From a cyanobacterium endosymbiont of Rhopalodia gibberula (GTDB lineage Bacteria; Cyanobacteriota; Cyanobacteriia; Cyanobacteriales; Microcystaceae): a stretch of DNA of 64,000 nt. Below, one piece after another: positions 31,510-41,697 of the stretch. How positions within the stretch are numbered: position 1 is the stretch's first letter; each line of letters opens with the position of its first letter. Under the pieces are notes generated by a model that was given only the letters and a program-made list of their open reading frames with translations, did not search any database and was not told the DNA's origin. The stretch covers positions 2,889,740-2,953,739 of the forward strand of contig NZ_AP018341.1 of NCBI RefSeq assembly GCF_003574135.1. The letters run 5' to 3'. The translations under genes and the position numbers were made by a program.

Positions 31510-33258
31510 ATGATTATAAAAAAAAGATCAAATTGGTGGCGAATACTTCCATATTTATGGCCACAGTGGCGATTAATTGTCAAAGGACTAGTCTGCATTT
31601 TAGGATTTGTCTTTATCACCCTTTGTTTGCCCTATCTTGCTGGCAAAGTAGCCCTATTTATTGGCAAAGGAGATGTAGAAAAAGTTGCCTATTGGCTAGG
31701 GCTAGGAACCTTGGCATTTTTAGTCCGGGGAATCTTTCAATATGGGCAAAATATTTTTATGATAAATGCTGCCCTTATTATGAGTTTAAACTTACGAAAA
31801 GGAGTATATACTCATCTCCATAAACTGGGATTAGACTTTTTTGAAACAGCAAAAACTGGAGACCTAACCTATCGTTTAACAGAAGATATTGATCGGGTTG
31901 GAGAAATTATTGATAAACTATCCCATCAATTTATTTCTAATTTTCTTCAATTGATTATTATTCCTGCTTATATGTTTTATTTGAACTGGCAGTTAACTAT
32001 TGCCAGTTTTATTTTATCTCCCTTAATGGCTATCTTAGTCAGTCGTTTTGGGGAAAAATTATTGCTATTATCCCGTCGTAGTCAAAACCAAGTTTCCAAT
32101 CTTTCAGCTTTGTTAACAGAAGTTTTTAGTGGTATTCGAATCGTTAAAGCGTTTACCGCCCAAGACTACGAAGTTAAACGATTTATGCAAGAAGCAGAAC
32201 GTAACCGTCAGTCTAAATATCATGCAGAACAACTCAAGGCATTTCAATATCCAATCGTAGGATTTCTCGAAGCGATTAGTATTATGTTGCTTTTCCTGAT
32301 TGGAGGCTGGCAGATTTCACAAGGAAATCTAAAATCTGAGGAATTTGTTAGTTATCTGGCGGCTGTTGCTTTGTTGCTGCATCCCATTGACTTAATGACC
32401 AGTAATTACAATGAATTTAAACAGGCTGAGGCATCAATAGATCGTATTTTCGAATTAGTCGACTGTAAACCCAGTGTCATTGAGAGTCCTGATGGGTTAA
32501 TTTTACCCCAAGTGACAGGAAGAGTAGAATATTCCCAGGTCAGTTTTGCCTATCAGCCCGGTCAACCTGTTTTGCAGGAACTATCCTTGTTGGCCGAACC
32601 TGGTCAGATTCTTGCCTTAGTGGGGTCTTCTGGAGCTGGGAAGACGACTTTGATTAATTTATTAATCCGTTTTTATGACCCCCAAAAAGGTCAAATTTTT
32701 ATCGATGGAGTAGACATTAGAAACGTTACTTTAACTAGTCTCCGTCGTCAAATTGGTATTGTTCCTCAAGAAACTACTTTATTTTCGGGAACAATTGCCC
32801 AGAATATTGCCTATGGACAAGAAGAGTTGGCTCAACAGAACATCGAAGAAGCAGCTAAAATCGCTAATGCTCACTCATTTATTAGTAAATTACCCCAAGG
32901 CTATCAAACTTGGGTAGGGGAACGGGGAGTTAATTTGTCAGGGGGACAACGGCAACGAATTGCGATCGCTCGTGCTGTTCTGCCCAATCCCCGTATTATG
33001 ATACTAGACGAGGCTACCTCTGCCTTGGATTCTGAGTCTGAAGCGTTGGTACAAGAGGCCTTGGAACGGGTGATGGAAAACCGCACTGTTTTTGTGATTG
33101 CCCATCGTTTAAGTACCGTCCGTCGCGCTGATTGCATTTTAGTTTTAGAAAAAGGACAAGTCGTTGAGTTTGGGACCCATAGTGAATTGTTGGTTAAGGA
33201 AGGCCGTTATGCTAGATTCTATAAAAAACAATATGCAACAGGAAAAGAAGATTTTTAG
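31510..33258 (+). CDS. ABC exporter half-transporter (MsbA-like, ABCB type)
   Basis: 582-residue inner-membrane exporter with fused membrane and ATPase domains. Six transmembrane helices span about residues 20-300. The nucleotide-binding domain shows Walker A GSSGAGKTT, Q-loop IGIVPQETTLFSG, signature LSGGQRQRIAIARA, Walker B IMILDEATSALD, and H-loop AHRLST. It should act as a homodimer. The family moves lipids, lipid-linked sugars or peptides; MsbA-like lipid A flipping is possible but unproven. It contains a HIP1 octamer at 32962-32969. Confidence 0.9.
   Translation: MIIKKRSNWWRILPYLWPQWRLIVKGLVCILGFVFITLCLPYLAGKVALFIGKGDVEKVAYWLGLGTLAFLVRGIFQYGQNIFMINAALIMSLNLRKGVYTHLHKLGLDFFETAKTGDLTYRLTEDIDRVGEIIDKLSHQFISNFLQLIIIPAYMFYLNWQLTIASFILSPLMAILVSRFGEKLLLLSRRSQNQVSNLSALLTEVFSGIRIVKAFTAQDYEVKRFMQEAERNRQSKYHAEQLKAFQYPIVGFLEAISIMLLFLIGGWQISQGNLKSEEFVSYLAAVALLLHPIDLMTSNYNEFKQAEASIDRIFELVDCKPSVIESPDGLILPQVTGRVEYSQVSFAYQPGQPVLQELSLLAEPGQILALVGSSGAGKTTLINLLIRFYDPQKGQIFIDGVDIRNVTLTSLRRQIGIVPQETTLFSGTIAQNIAYGQEELAQQNIEEAAKIANAHSFISKLPQGYQTWVGERGVNLSGGQRQRIAIARAVLPNPRIMILDEATSALDSESEALVQEALERVMENRTVFVIAHRLSTVRRADCILVLEKGQVVEFGTHSELLVKEGRYARFYKKQYATGKEDF
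32962..32969. repeat. HIP1 octamer GCGATCGC
   Basis: Cyanobacterial highly iterated palindrome, inside the ABC signature coding region. Two others were seen by eye, at 46667-46674 (trpC) and 63020-63027 (trpB). Confidence 0.85.
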
Positions 33259-33470
33259 TTGATGGGTTTAGGGAAGATAACAAGTGTTATGGAGCCTTCC
33301 AAGCTTTTACAAAATATTTGTATTACAGGTTTCAAGATTCCTAATACCGATTTTCTAAAATCTAGCCATACATTTCTGTAGGAGTTAACCTTTGTTAATC
33401 TTCACAAAGTTCACGTCTGTAGTTTGAGTTGATGAAAATGGTATGACATAAACACTATTGGAGGAAAAAG

Positions 33471-33497
33471 CTAATGTCTAAAAGTTTTAGACATTAG
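33471..33497. repeat. 13-bp palindrome with 1-nt centre
   Basis: CTAATGTCTAAAA, G, TTTTAGACATTAG. It sits 213 bases after the ABC exporter stop and could terminate its transcript, though no T-run follows. Confidence 0.8.
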
Positions 33498-33808
33498 TGA
33501 TCATAATCTATGAATTGAACAAACAATAAATTTTTTATAAAGAGTGACGATTTAAATTATATAGATTGGAATGATTTAATCGGTTCTACCTAGCCTGTTA
33601 TTTAAAATCATTAATCTTAACGTTTTGAAAGCCTTATTTGAAAATTGTTTGTTTGAGTGTTTAAAAGTTTATTTCTTTTTGAGATTATTACCAAATCAGG
33701 GCACATTAGAGTTTAATATAATTTTTACCGGACTAAATAAAGTCGTTTAATCGAGAAAATGAGAAGATATGGGTACAATAATAGACGTGCTTCAATAAGT
33801 ATTTTAAC

Positions 33809-34560
33809 ATGTCTGCCGGAACAACTTTGCAAGTTTTTTTATTAAAAATTAAAAAGAGAAACAACAGCAAATTATTGTACATCTTCGCGTTTAAATTTAA
33901 AATCTGTCAGAATAGAGTCACAAATTAAAACCAGAATCATAAAAAATATGTCCTAAGTTTATTGAATTGCTATTAAATCCGTCTCTAAACTGTGTTACCT
34001 GCCTGCATATACTTATATTTACTTAGAAAAAGTATTTAGATACTAATTAATTTTCACCTAAATAATCATAAATTTATATTCTTAAATTTATTGAGTAAGT
34101 TATTATTTTGACAGTGTTACTTACACTCATTAGGTATTTTTAAAATTTATTTTATGTTCGCCATTGACTGTTCCCTTTTCTTATAATCTTAAGCTCATAA
34201 CTAAATTAGCTGTTGTTGATGACGATCAAACGGTAAAAAAATAAGTTGTAGGAGTTAGACATTGACAAACTAACTTAAATATAGTTTTTATGAAAACACA
34301 AAGTAATAGCTAAAAATAAAGAGCAGAAAACTAATAAAATAGAGAGGATTATCAATGCCGATGCTCAGGCTACAACCGTTTATTTAATATGTTTGACGAT
34401 TTATTTCATGACGACATGAGTCTGTTCCGGCGAAGAGAAGGTTATGAACCTGTTGATTGATTAAATGAAGTTAAACAAGATGTTCACATTATAGGTATAA
34501 TCTTAAATATAAATGACTTTTTTTTAAAAAAACTTCATAGTAATGCAAGCTTCAGTAAAT
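33809..34560 (+). pseudogene. Response-regulator pseudogene, split by a repeat insertion
   Basis: At 34164-34241 the plus frame reads LTVPFSYNLKLITKLAVVDD then DQTVKK, the first strand and acidic pocket of a receiver (REC) domain, and stops at 34242-34244. The same protein appears to resume at 34418 with MSLFRRREGYEPVD, a stop, and LNEVKQDVHIIGIILNIND, fitting the second helix and the phospho-acceptor strand of REC, with Asp replaced. The 173 bases between them resemble another repeat in the window. A further piece at 33809 (MSAGTTLQVFLLKIKKR) could be the start of an N-terminal PATAN-like domain. Part-by-part assignment is by eye; the REC call is the stronger one. Confidence 0.45.
34245..34417 (+). 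repeat. Repeat copy A inserted in response-regulator pseudogene
   Basis: About 100 bases (34253-34360) align with 54854-54975: both contain CATTGACA, an ACTTAAA block, GAAAA, CTAAAAATAAAG, AAACT and GATTATC/AGTTATC in the same order with about equal spacing. The other copy lies just ahead of the IS982 transposase fossil, so this one may be a solo element end or a MITE-like derivative. Confidence 0.5.
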
Positions 34561-35854
34561 TTACCGGATATTTTAGGTCATAGAATAAATATAAAATTAT
34601 CAAATTCAGTCTTATAGTATTCGCTTTATTCTATTCTAGAAAAAATATATTTGGTGTAATCTTTTAATGTATAACTCCTAATTTTAATTAGGCTTTATCA
34701 AGTGTAAATATTTATAATTTTTTGCAACTCTTATAGTAGAAAAAAATTTATTAATTCAGTCACGTTTGATAAAGAAATTTATTTTTTAATAAGGGCTTTA
34801 GCTCCAACCACAGGATTTTATTTACGTTGAACGATACCTTCTTATTTATATAATATTTGGAGTTATTTTTTATTTAAATTAATAAAAGCTTTCATGGTTT
34901 TATCTATTCTTTTTTACTTAACTTTTTTATAGTAACTAAATGATGTTTACTGGAAAAATAAATTAGATGGTTATGACTGATTTTAACAGACTAATCTTAG
35001 TAAAGAAAATAAATCTACAAAAATCAAAAAAATAAAAGATAAAAAAACTCGATCTTATAATCATAGTTGCTTTTAAATGCTAATGTGATTTTTTCTTTCC
35101 AAGAAGACTTACCTCTGGAATTAATTTAAAACATAATTTTAATATATTTTTATTATTAATAATACGCAATATAGAACCACATAGACTCAATATATTGCCT
35201 TGTTAATACATTAGGATAGATAATCTTTGTACATATCAAAAACTATTAAATTCGGTAAAGAAGCTATTGTTAAATTTCTCTATTTTAAAATCATAAAAAC
35301 TAATTTAAATTATTATTTAATTCCTTATTAATATAAAGTAATATCTATTTATATAGCTCGCAATTCTTTTGATCATCTAGTATTTAGATAACCCGACAAA
35401 AGGTCTTATTTAACATAATAATTTTGTGGAGATAACTTTTAATGATTTTTAACTGGTAAAATGATATTATTTAATAATAAAGACTAAATTATATATAAAA
35501 ATTGCTGATTTTATTTAAAAAAATCTAGCAACACAATTGAATATCTATTGATTTTAAATTAAATTATTACTCAAGGTAATTTTAAAACTTATGAGTAAAA
35601 ATCATCAGTATTGGTCAAGTAAACGACCACGAAATATATCTCCATATGGAAAAATATGAGATTTAAAAAGTATTTTTCCTCACAATAGATAAAGATCTTA
35701 AAATATAAATTCAAATAAAGAACTGCAGTAATAGTATTAGAAATACTCTGGAGATATATTTAATATATAACTTTAAAGTCTGACCAGATAAGATTAGCAT
35801 TGCCTATCAAATAACTTAACTTTTTCTACAAAATAGAATTTTATAATTAACGTT
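34561..35854. other. AT-rich spacer, 1.3 kb
   Basis: No gene or recognisable remnant on either strand. Confidence 0.6.
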
Positions 35855-36991
35855 TTAATTTTTACTTAAACAGTCTCTTAAAGCATAAGCAACTTGCTGT
35901 TGTTCCTTAAAAGAAATATCAGGGAACATCGGTAAGGATAAGACTTCACGGACAGTTTTTTCTGTTACCGGAAATGCACCAACTTCATAACCTAACCCTT
36001 GGTAAACTTTCTGTAAATGTAAAGGAATGGGGTAATAAATCATCGAAATAACTCCCTTTTTCTGTAATTCCTTCTGAAGATAATCACGGAAAACTTCGGT
36101 TTCTCCTCCTTGATTTTCAACTAGAATAGTGTATTGATTCCAAACATGATACCCTCCGAATAACTCTTGAGGCAGTTGAATCCCTAAGATAAATTTGAGC
36201 AACTCATCATATCGTTGTGCCACTGCTCGACGTTGTTGGTTCCAACGATCTAGATAACGTAATTTAACTTGTAAAATTGCGGCTTGAATAGCGTCAAGAC
36301 GGCTATTTATTCCGACTAAATCATGATGGTAACGTTGACGGCTACCATGTTCCTTAATAGTGCGAATAGTATCGGCGAGCACATGATCATTCGTGGTGAT
36401 AGCTCCCCCATCTCCACAGGTTCCTAAATTTTTCGTAGGAAAGAAACTAAAACAACCAATATGGCCAATATTTCCTACCCTTTTCTCGTCCCATCTCGCC
36501 CCTGTTGCTTGGGCGCAGTCTTCAATTACATACAGATTGTGACGTTGAGCAATGTTCATAAGTTGAGTCATGCCAACAGGTTGACCGAACAGATGAACCG
36601 GAATAATGGCTTTTGTTTTGGGGGTAATTGCTTTTTCTAAGAGCTCTATATTTAGATTAAAAGTCGTGCGATCAATATCTACAAAGACTGGAGTAGCCCC
36701 AGTCATAGAGATGGTTTCTGCAGTAGCAATAAAGGTAAACGGGGAGGTGACCACTTCATCCCCCAGCCCAATATTGAAGGCGCGTAGGGCCAAATAAAGA
36801 GCATCACTCCCCGAATTACAGCTTACACAATGAGAAGTTCCCACATATTGGCTAAATTGTTGCTCAAAATCACTAACAGCATCACCACCAATATAACAAC
36901 CGGAGCGAACCACATCGAGGACAGCTAGGTCCACTTCTTCACTAATTAGCTTGTATTGACGGACTAAATCGACTGGGGGAATTGTATTCAC
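35855..36991 (-). CDS. DegT/DnrJ/EryC1/StrS-family aminotransferase
   Basis: PLP-dependent sugar aminotransferase, 378 residues and complete. The family transfers an amino group to keto-sugars bound to nucleotides for lipopolysaccharide, exopolysaccharide or glycan synthesis. The PLP lysine is in FSFFPTKNLGTCGDGG; other markers are CNSGSDALYLAL, DEVVTSPFTFIATAE, the AIIPVHLFGQP strand, and the IEDCAQATGA segment that binds the cofactor ring. No sugar-nucleotide partner genes are near and the nearby sugar-transferase gene is dead, so its present pathway is uncertain. Confidence 0.9.
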   Translation of the reverse strand: MNTIPPVDLVRQYKLISEEVDLAVLDVVRSGCYIGGDAVSDFEQQFSQYVGTSHCVSCNSGSDALYLALRAFNIGLGDEVVTSPFTFIATAETISMTGATPVFVDIDRTTFNLNIELLEKAITPKTKAIIPVHLFGQPVGMTQLMNIAQRHNLYVIEDCAQATGARWDEKRVGNIGHIGCFSFFPTKNLGTCGDGGAITTNDHVLADTIRTIKEHGSRQRYHHDLVGINSRLDAIQAAILQVKLRYLDRWNQQRRAVAQRYDELLKFILGIQLPQELFGGYHVWNQYTILVENQGGETEVFRDYLQKELQKKGVISMIYYPIPLHLQKVYQGLGYEVGAFPVTEKTVREVLSLPMFPDISFKEQQQVAYALRDCLSKN

Positions 36992-37658
36992 TCGTACCTA
37001 CCCGGAATTTATATCTTATGAAAACAAATTTTTTACTTAAAAGCAATCAATCTTATCTATTTTGAAGCTTGATTTAACTGCTGTCATAATCCTCAGAAAG
37101 CACCACTGGTGTTGGGTTAATAGTCATCTCCGAGCGTAGAGTGATTATATCCTGAAGGTTAATGTCTGGGAAATATTAATTTTTAGATTGAAGGTATTAT
37201 TATACTAACTGCCATTGACAAATTAAAGGTCTATTTCTGCGAAATAGCCAGTGACATCAATTTCTAGCACCAAATTAGAAGGCGAATCTAAACGCCAATT
37301 TTATACATTCTTTAGCAAATACAGCGTGCCAACTTTTGGCATAAAAGCAATAATTTCAAGCTCACTTTTTTATGACAATTTCATGGTCACTGGAGTAAAA
37401 GCATCGTGTTCTTGTTAGGTATGTTTGAGAAGCATAGCAATCATGTTAGCGATTCAATGGACATTTCGTTTATGTTTAAGACAAGAGAGACATTAATATA
37501 ACTTCTCACTTAAAGTGCTGTAAGTGAGAAATTTAATCCTCTTCCCTTTATCAGCATAAATCTCAATGTTTCTGCCAAGTTCTAGGTAATTTGAGCTATT
37601 GATCCTGGCGAAAATTGGATATTTCCCGATGAGACAAGAGCAAACATGAGTTAATCAA
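36992..37658 (-). other. Spacer with possible Uma2-type endonuclease remnant
   Basis: On the minus strand at about 37200-37330 a fragment reads NWRLDSPSNLVLEIDVTGYF, similar to the core strand of Uma2-family putative nucleases (P-x-L-V-x-E-I-D). Stops surround it. The assignment rests on one strand and is weak. A hairpin at 37503-37530 lies beyond the purK stop. Confidence 0.35.
37503..37530 (-). terminator. Hairpin downstream of purK
   Basis: TTCTCACTTA / TAAGTGAGAA, a perfect 10-bp stem with 8-nt loop, about 130 bases past the purK stop on the minus strand. No T-run, so termination is only possible. Confidence 0.4.
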
Positions 37659-38819
37659 TCACGAACCATACCAAATTGACTCTACCTGTTGTGCAATTTC
37701 TAATAACTGTTGCTGTTGAGTTTTTGGACTTAAAGTCATTTCAGTTTCCTCCAGCAAAACCGTAACATGACCTATTTTCCTTCCTGGGCGAACATTAATT
37801 TTTCCATACCAATGAACGTAAGAATTGGAAATTTTTGAGAGTTTCTGCCGTTTTTCTAAATAATCTTGCCTTGAATATTCATAGCCTAACAAATTCACCA
37901 TAACAGCACCTACACAGTTTAACTCAGTTGAGCCCAATGGTAGTCCTGACAATGCCCGTAACTGCATTTCAAATTGAGATATTTCACAAGCATCGATGGT
38001 ATAGTGTCCTGAATTGTGAGTACGGGGGGCAATTTCATTAACTAAAACTTGACTTTGAGGAGTTAAAAACAGTTCGATACCAAAAATTCCCACCACTTCC
38101 AATTGAGTCAATAAATTAATGGCTATCTGTTTTACTTCTGTTTGAATTTCTGTTGAAATATCTCCAGAGACGAGCACCCACCTACAGACTTGATCAGGTT
38201 GGTAAGTTTCCACTAGAGGATAAACCGCTACTTCTCCAGTGACACTACGGGCAGCCATAACGGCTAATTCCCGTTCAAAGGGAACAAACTCTTCTACCAT
38301 GACTCCTGTTCCTTCCAAATTTTTAGCGGTAGTTTCTAGCTCCTCTGAAGTTTTAACAATAAAAGTACCCTGACCATCGTAACCGTGACGACGAACTTTA
38401 AGCACAATCGGAAAGGAAAAGTCAATAGAGGATAGGTTTTCTAGAGTAGTAAATTTAGGGACAGGTAAGCCAATGCGCTGTAAATAAGATTTTTGCTGAT
38501 ATTTATCCAATAATGGAGTAAGAACACCCAAACTAGGACAAAAATAGACTCCTTTTTCTTCTAAAGGTTTGAGGACCTCGAGATCAATAAACTCATTTTC
38601 AAACGTAATTACATCACAACGAGCGGCCAGTTCGATGGTAGCTGCTCTATCATTAATATGAGCAAAAATAACCTCCGTTGCAATAGACACGGCAGGATCG
38701 TCTTTTTGAGGCGTTTGAATAATCAAATCAAAACCTAACCGCTGAGCAGCCTTAGCCATCATCCAGGCTAACTGACCTCCTCCAATAACACCAACGCGCT
38801 TAACTGTCATTTGAGCCAT
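37659..38819 (-). CDS. purK: 5-(carboxyamino)imidazole ribonucleotide synthase
   Basis: ATP-grasp enzyme that carboxylates AIR with bicarbonate in purine synthesis, feeding PurE. 386 residues, complete. It has the N-terminal GVIGGGQLAWMMAKAA loop, the ATP-grasp region with VLKVRRHGYDGQGTF and the EEFVPFERELAVMAAR strand, and the metal-binding segment EIAPRTHNSGHYTIDAC. It begins ten bases after the pentapeptide-repeat gene on the same strand, so the two likely share a transcript; a functional link is not known. Confidence 0.95.
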   Translation of the reverse strand: MAQMTVKRVGVIGGGQLAWMMAKAAQRLGFDLIIQTPQKDDPAVSIATEVIFAHINDRAATIELAARCDVITFENEFIDLEVLKPLEEKGVYFCPSLGVLTPLLDKYQQKSYLQRIGLPVPKFTTLENLSSIDFSFPIVLKVRRHGYDGQGTFIVKTSEELETTAKNLEGTGVMVEEFVPFERELAVMAARSVTGEVAVYPLVETYQPDQVCRWVLVSGDISTEIQTEVKQIAINLLTQLEVVGIFGIELFLTPQSQVLVNEIAPRTHNSGHYTIDACEISQFEMQLRALSGLPLGSTELNCVGAVMVNLLGYEYSRQDYLEKRQKLSKISNSYVHWYGKINVRPGRKIGHVTVLLEETEMTLSPKTQQQQLLEIAQQVESIWYGS

Positions 38820-38829
38820 GAATTAACTA

Positions 38830-39333
38830 TCAACAACCTAGGGATTCGCGGGTACCTATTTCTGTTTTAGAATCGACTTCGTCAGCGCGGTCGCACAGTT
38901 TTGCTACCTGTTGACTGTCTAAAACTGCTAGGGTAAAGTCAGCCCCAGTAATATTGGCATTGTTAAAAATTGTCCTCAGCATAATCGCTTCAGTTAAGAC
39001 AGCATCCCTTAATTCAGCTCTTTTAAAGTTAGACAGATAAGCCAAACCGTTAGTTAAATCAGCTCCATGAAGATCGGTTTCAATCAATTCTGTACCATTA
39101 AAAACTACTCTATGCAAGTCAGCATCCCTAAAATTCGCGTCAGTCAAATCTACATTAGTAAATTGTGCTCTATTTAGGTCCTGTCCCGAAAAATCTTTAC
39201 CAATTAACTGTACATCTTCAAAACTAACTGCCGAGCCAGTCACTGCTGAAGAACTAGCTGCTAGGACAGACAAGGGACTCACGAGAAATATAAATGAAAA
39301 GGAAAATAGTACCAATAGCAGGAAATATTTCAT
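38830..39333 (-). CDS. Secreted (probably lumenal) pentapeptide-repeat protein
   Basis: 167 residues with an N-terminal signal peptide (hydrophobic 4-24, then VLAASSSA, a likely cleavage site). Pentapeptide repeats of the A(D/N)(L/F)xx type run from about residue 48 to 137, e.g. [19 protein letters not shown], and the C-terminus has two Cys (CDRADEV and the final Cys). This resembles thylakoid-lumen or periplasmic pentapeptide proteins of cyanobacteria, whose role is unsettled. First gene of a likely two-gene unit with purK. Confidence 0.82.
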   Translation of the reverse strand: MKYFLLLVLFSFSFIFLVSPLSVLAASSSAVTGSAVSFEDVQLIGKDFSGQDLNRAQFTNVDLTDANFRDADLHRVVFNGTELIETDLHGADLTNGLAYLSNFKRAELRDAVLTEAIMLRTIFNNANITGADFTLAVLDSQQVAKLCDRADEVDSKTEIGTRESLGC

Positions 39334-39477
39334 TAACTAAATCGCTAATAACGTACCGAGATCGTCGTCTTTGATTGTAAAGGAAATTTGGATCCCCTTA
39401 CTCTTGAAATTAATGGAAATCAACAGCTTGTTGCTCCTTACACTTAGTAGAGATTCCACTCATTTTCCTTAGAATCT

Positions 39478-40881
39478 CTAACGACTTTTGCCATAGAACA
39501 AATTTAGGGTTCTTACCGTCAACACTTGGGGAGGGGTCGCGTCGGGAGGATAGAGAAAATCAACTTCGACTTCTCGTCTTTCTCCTGGTTCGAGGTTAAT
39601 TCTGACTAAAGCATCTCCTTGTTGTCCCCGCCTTTGAACCAGATGAAAATAACGTTCTTGGAGTTGACCATTTCGGGTGGCATAGGCAACCTTTACGGTT
39701 CCTCGGAAAAATACCTGACCTTGGGGACGATAGGCAAATACTAAACGATCAGCATGTTCATTTTGTTTAAAAGGTGTTTGGAGGGAAATTTCAACGGTTT
39801 GCCTCTCAGAACTCTTATTAGTTACTGGGAGAATTAAATTGTAATGTACTCCATAATTCCCATGAGCGCGGTAGGCAGTGTCGGGATATCGAACGACCAT
39901 TGGCGCACTTTGAATTTGCTTGGTTCCATGAGTTCCCGTAGTGACTGTACTTAAGGGATAAGAGAAAGCTTTTCCTCGCTGAGGAATACTCAGATGGATT
40001 TTATTGGGTTGATCGGTCAGTCGTGCTACCCATTCAGACCCTACAGAAATACCAGCCACTCGTCCGTAAATTGTGTTTTCTCCTAAATCTTGATCCATTG
40101 GTGTCGGAGGAAGGTCTCTAGGAGTAACTAATTTTCCAGTGGTAATTAAATATCGCCATTCATTAAGAGTTGGTTTTCTGTAGACTGTTTTCTTTGGTTT
40201 ATTTTTATCCCCATCCTGACTAATTTCGAAGCGAGGAACTTCGTATAGAGCTAAATTAGCCATGTAGACAGGTCCGTTACTATAGAGACGCATGAAAGTT
40301 GAACGACCATTGCTTGGACTAATGGGTAGAGTAAATAACATCCGGCTCTCGCTCGGTCTCAGTATTATACGGGTAGGAAATTTATTATGATTAACTCCTC
40401 GTAAAATATCGCTCATTAATCGAGAACCTGGCCCCGAAAAAACTTGTCCTGATGGATCTTCGACTAAAGAAGGTAGATTAATAAATGGGGCATCAGGAGA
40501 AGTACGATAACTCGCTCCCTGTAAAACTTTAATGATGATTGTTTGGGAAGTAGGGTTATGAACGAGCAGTCCCTGATAAAGGGTTCTTTGTGCGTAAGCA
40601 GGCCGAGAAATATGGTGGGTGAAAACGTCAAAACGTCCTTTTAGTGGTTTATTTAAGTGAGCGTTAGAAAATCTTTTTCCACTTGACGGGAACGTTGACA
40701 ACAGAATACCTTCAGTTTCGATTACTTCAGGACTGTTGCTATTGAAAACTAACACATCGTTAAGTTTTCCTGGAAGAGTACGAACTTCCTGAGGTTGGGC
40801 AATAAAATCTGGGCTAGCCTCCCGAAATGTTAACGGGTAAATAGTTTGAGCCACTATGAGTGATGATAGAAAGGACAGCAT
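39478..40881 (-). CDS. DUF3370 family protein, exported
   Basis: 467 residues with a short N-terminal hydrophobic segment (MLSFLSSLIVAQTIYPLTF) that may act as a signal. The body matches the cyanobacterial DUF3370 family: AQPQEVRTLPGKLNDVLVFN, the GRFDVFTHHI segment, LVHNPTSQTIIIKVLQGASY and a long beta-rich C-terminal part with VNLEPGERREVEVDF-like strands. Function unknown; proteins of this type are found on the cell surface or in the periplasm. The start lacks a strong ribosome site. It stands alone, 144 bases upstream of the pentapeptide gene. Confidence 0.8.
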   Translation of the reverse strand: MLSFLSSLIVAQTIYPLTFREASPDFIAQPQEVRTLPGKLNDVLVFNSNSPEVIETEGILLSTFPSSGKRFSNAHLNKPLKGRFDVFTHHISRPAYAQRTLYQGLLVHNPTSQTIIIKVLQGASYRTSPDAPFINLPSLVEDPSGQVFSGPGSRLMSDILRGVNHNKFPTRIILRPSESRMLFTLPISPSNGRSTFMRLYSNGPVYMANLALYEVPRFEISQDGDKNKPKKTVYRKPTLNEWRYLITTGKLVTPRDLPPTPMDQDLGENTIYGRVAGISVGSEWVARLTDQPNKIHLSIPQRGKAFSYPLSTVTTGTHGTKQIQSAPMVVRYPDTAYRAHGNYGVHYNLILPVTNKSSERQTVEISLQTPFKQNEHADRLVFAYRPQGQVFFRGTVKVAYATRNGQLQERYFHLVQRRGQQGDALVRINLEPGERREVEVDFLYPPDATPPQVLTVRTLNLFYGKSR

Positions 40882-41697
40882 AGGCTGAGAACAGCAGGTC
40901 TAAAATTTGATTCTAGCTTTCCTTAAGATTGCCGTCTTTAACTCAAAATTGTCAATCCCTGCTCAAAGTTATAATTTTCTAAAAATCCTAACCTATCACA
41001 TTCGTCCTTTATTACTTTTATATCAGCACTCAGCAATGGAAAAAAGTCGATTAAGATATTATTTTAGGATAAGTAAGCCCCCCAACAATTAGCAAATAGT
41101 ATTTTCAAATTTTCCATTAGTTCTCTTAGCCAAAAATTAGTCAAATCTATTATCTTTGATAGAATTAGTGAACAGGTAAAAGGAACTATGTCTAACCTCC
41201 TATTTATTTGTTAGAATAAACAATCCAAATTTGGGACAATACTTTTGATTTAGTCAAAAAAATAAAAAAGGATAAGAAAAATTTTATAGACAACTGAATT
41301 ATAAAAAATTAATATAATACTCAATCTTCTATGTTATTCCAGACTAAACCTGATAACTAGTAACTTCTAAAACTCTTATTCTGAATATTTACTGTAACTT
41401 CAAGAACCTGATTTTTATCAAGATAAAGTTTTTTAAATCTCGAAAATATTATACAACAATACTCTCAGCTTCTGTTGATTATGATGTTATAATAACTTCT
41501 TATAGAAAAGTTATTTGCCATAACTTGTTATACATAAATAATATAATACAACTATGAACAATGATATCTCCCATCAGGAACTATTACGATCTTTTCAAAG
41601 TCTTCACAACTCTATTATTTTTAATCAACATAATCTTGACCTATAGTTCTTAAAACTATCAAACAATAAAAACTAGTTTTAACTGCCATTAGGTGTT
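40882..41697. other. Spacer, 0.8 kb, upstream of ftsW
   Basis: No convincing gene. A short frame at about 41555-41645 (+), starting MNNDISHQELLRSFQSLHNS, looks coding-like but stops after 30 codons; it may be a truncated gene. Unidentified. Confidence 0.45.

Noticed and set aside
40907-41092. 61-codon open frame upstream of the DUF3370 gene
   Set aside because: No ribosome site, no family resemblance, composition of the surrounding spacer.
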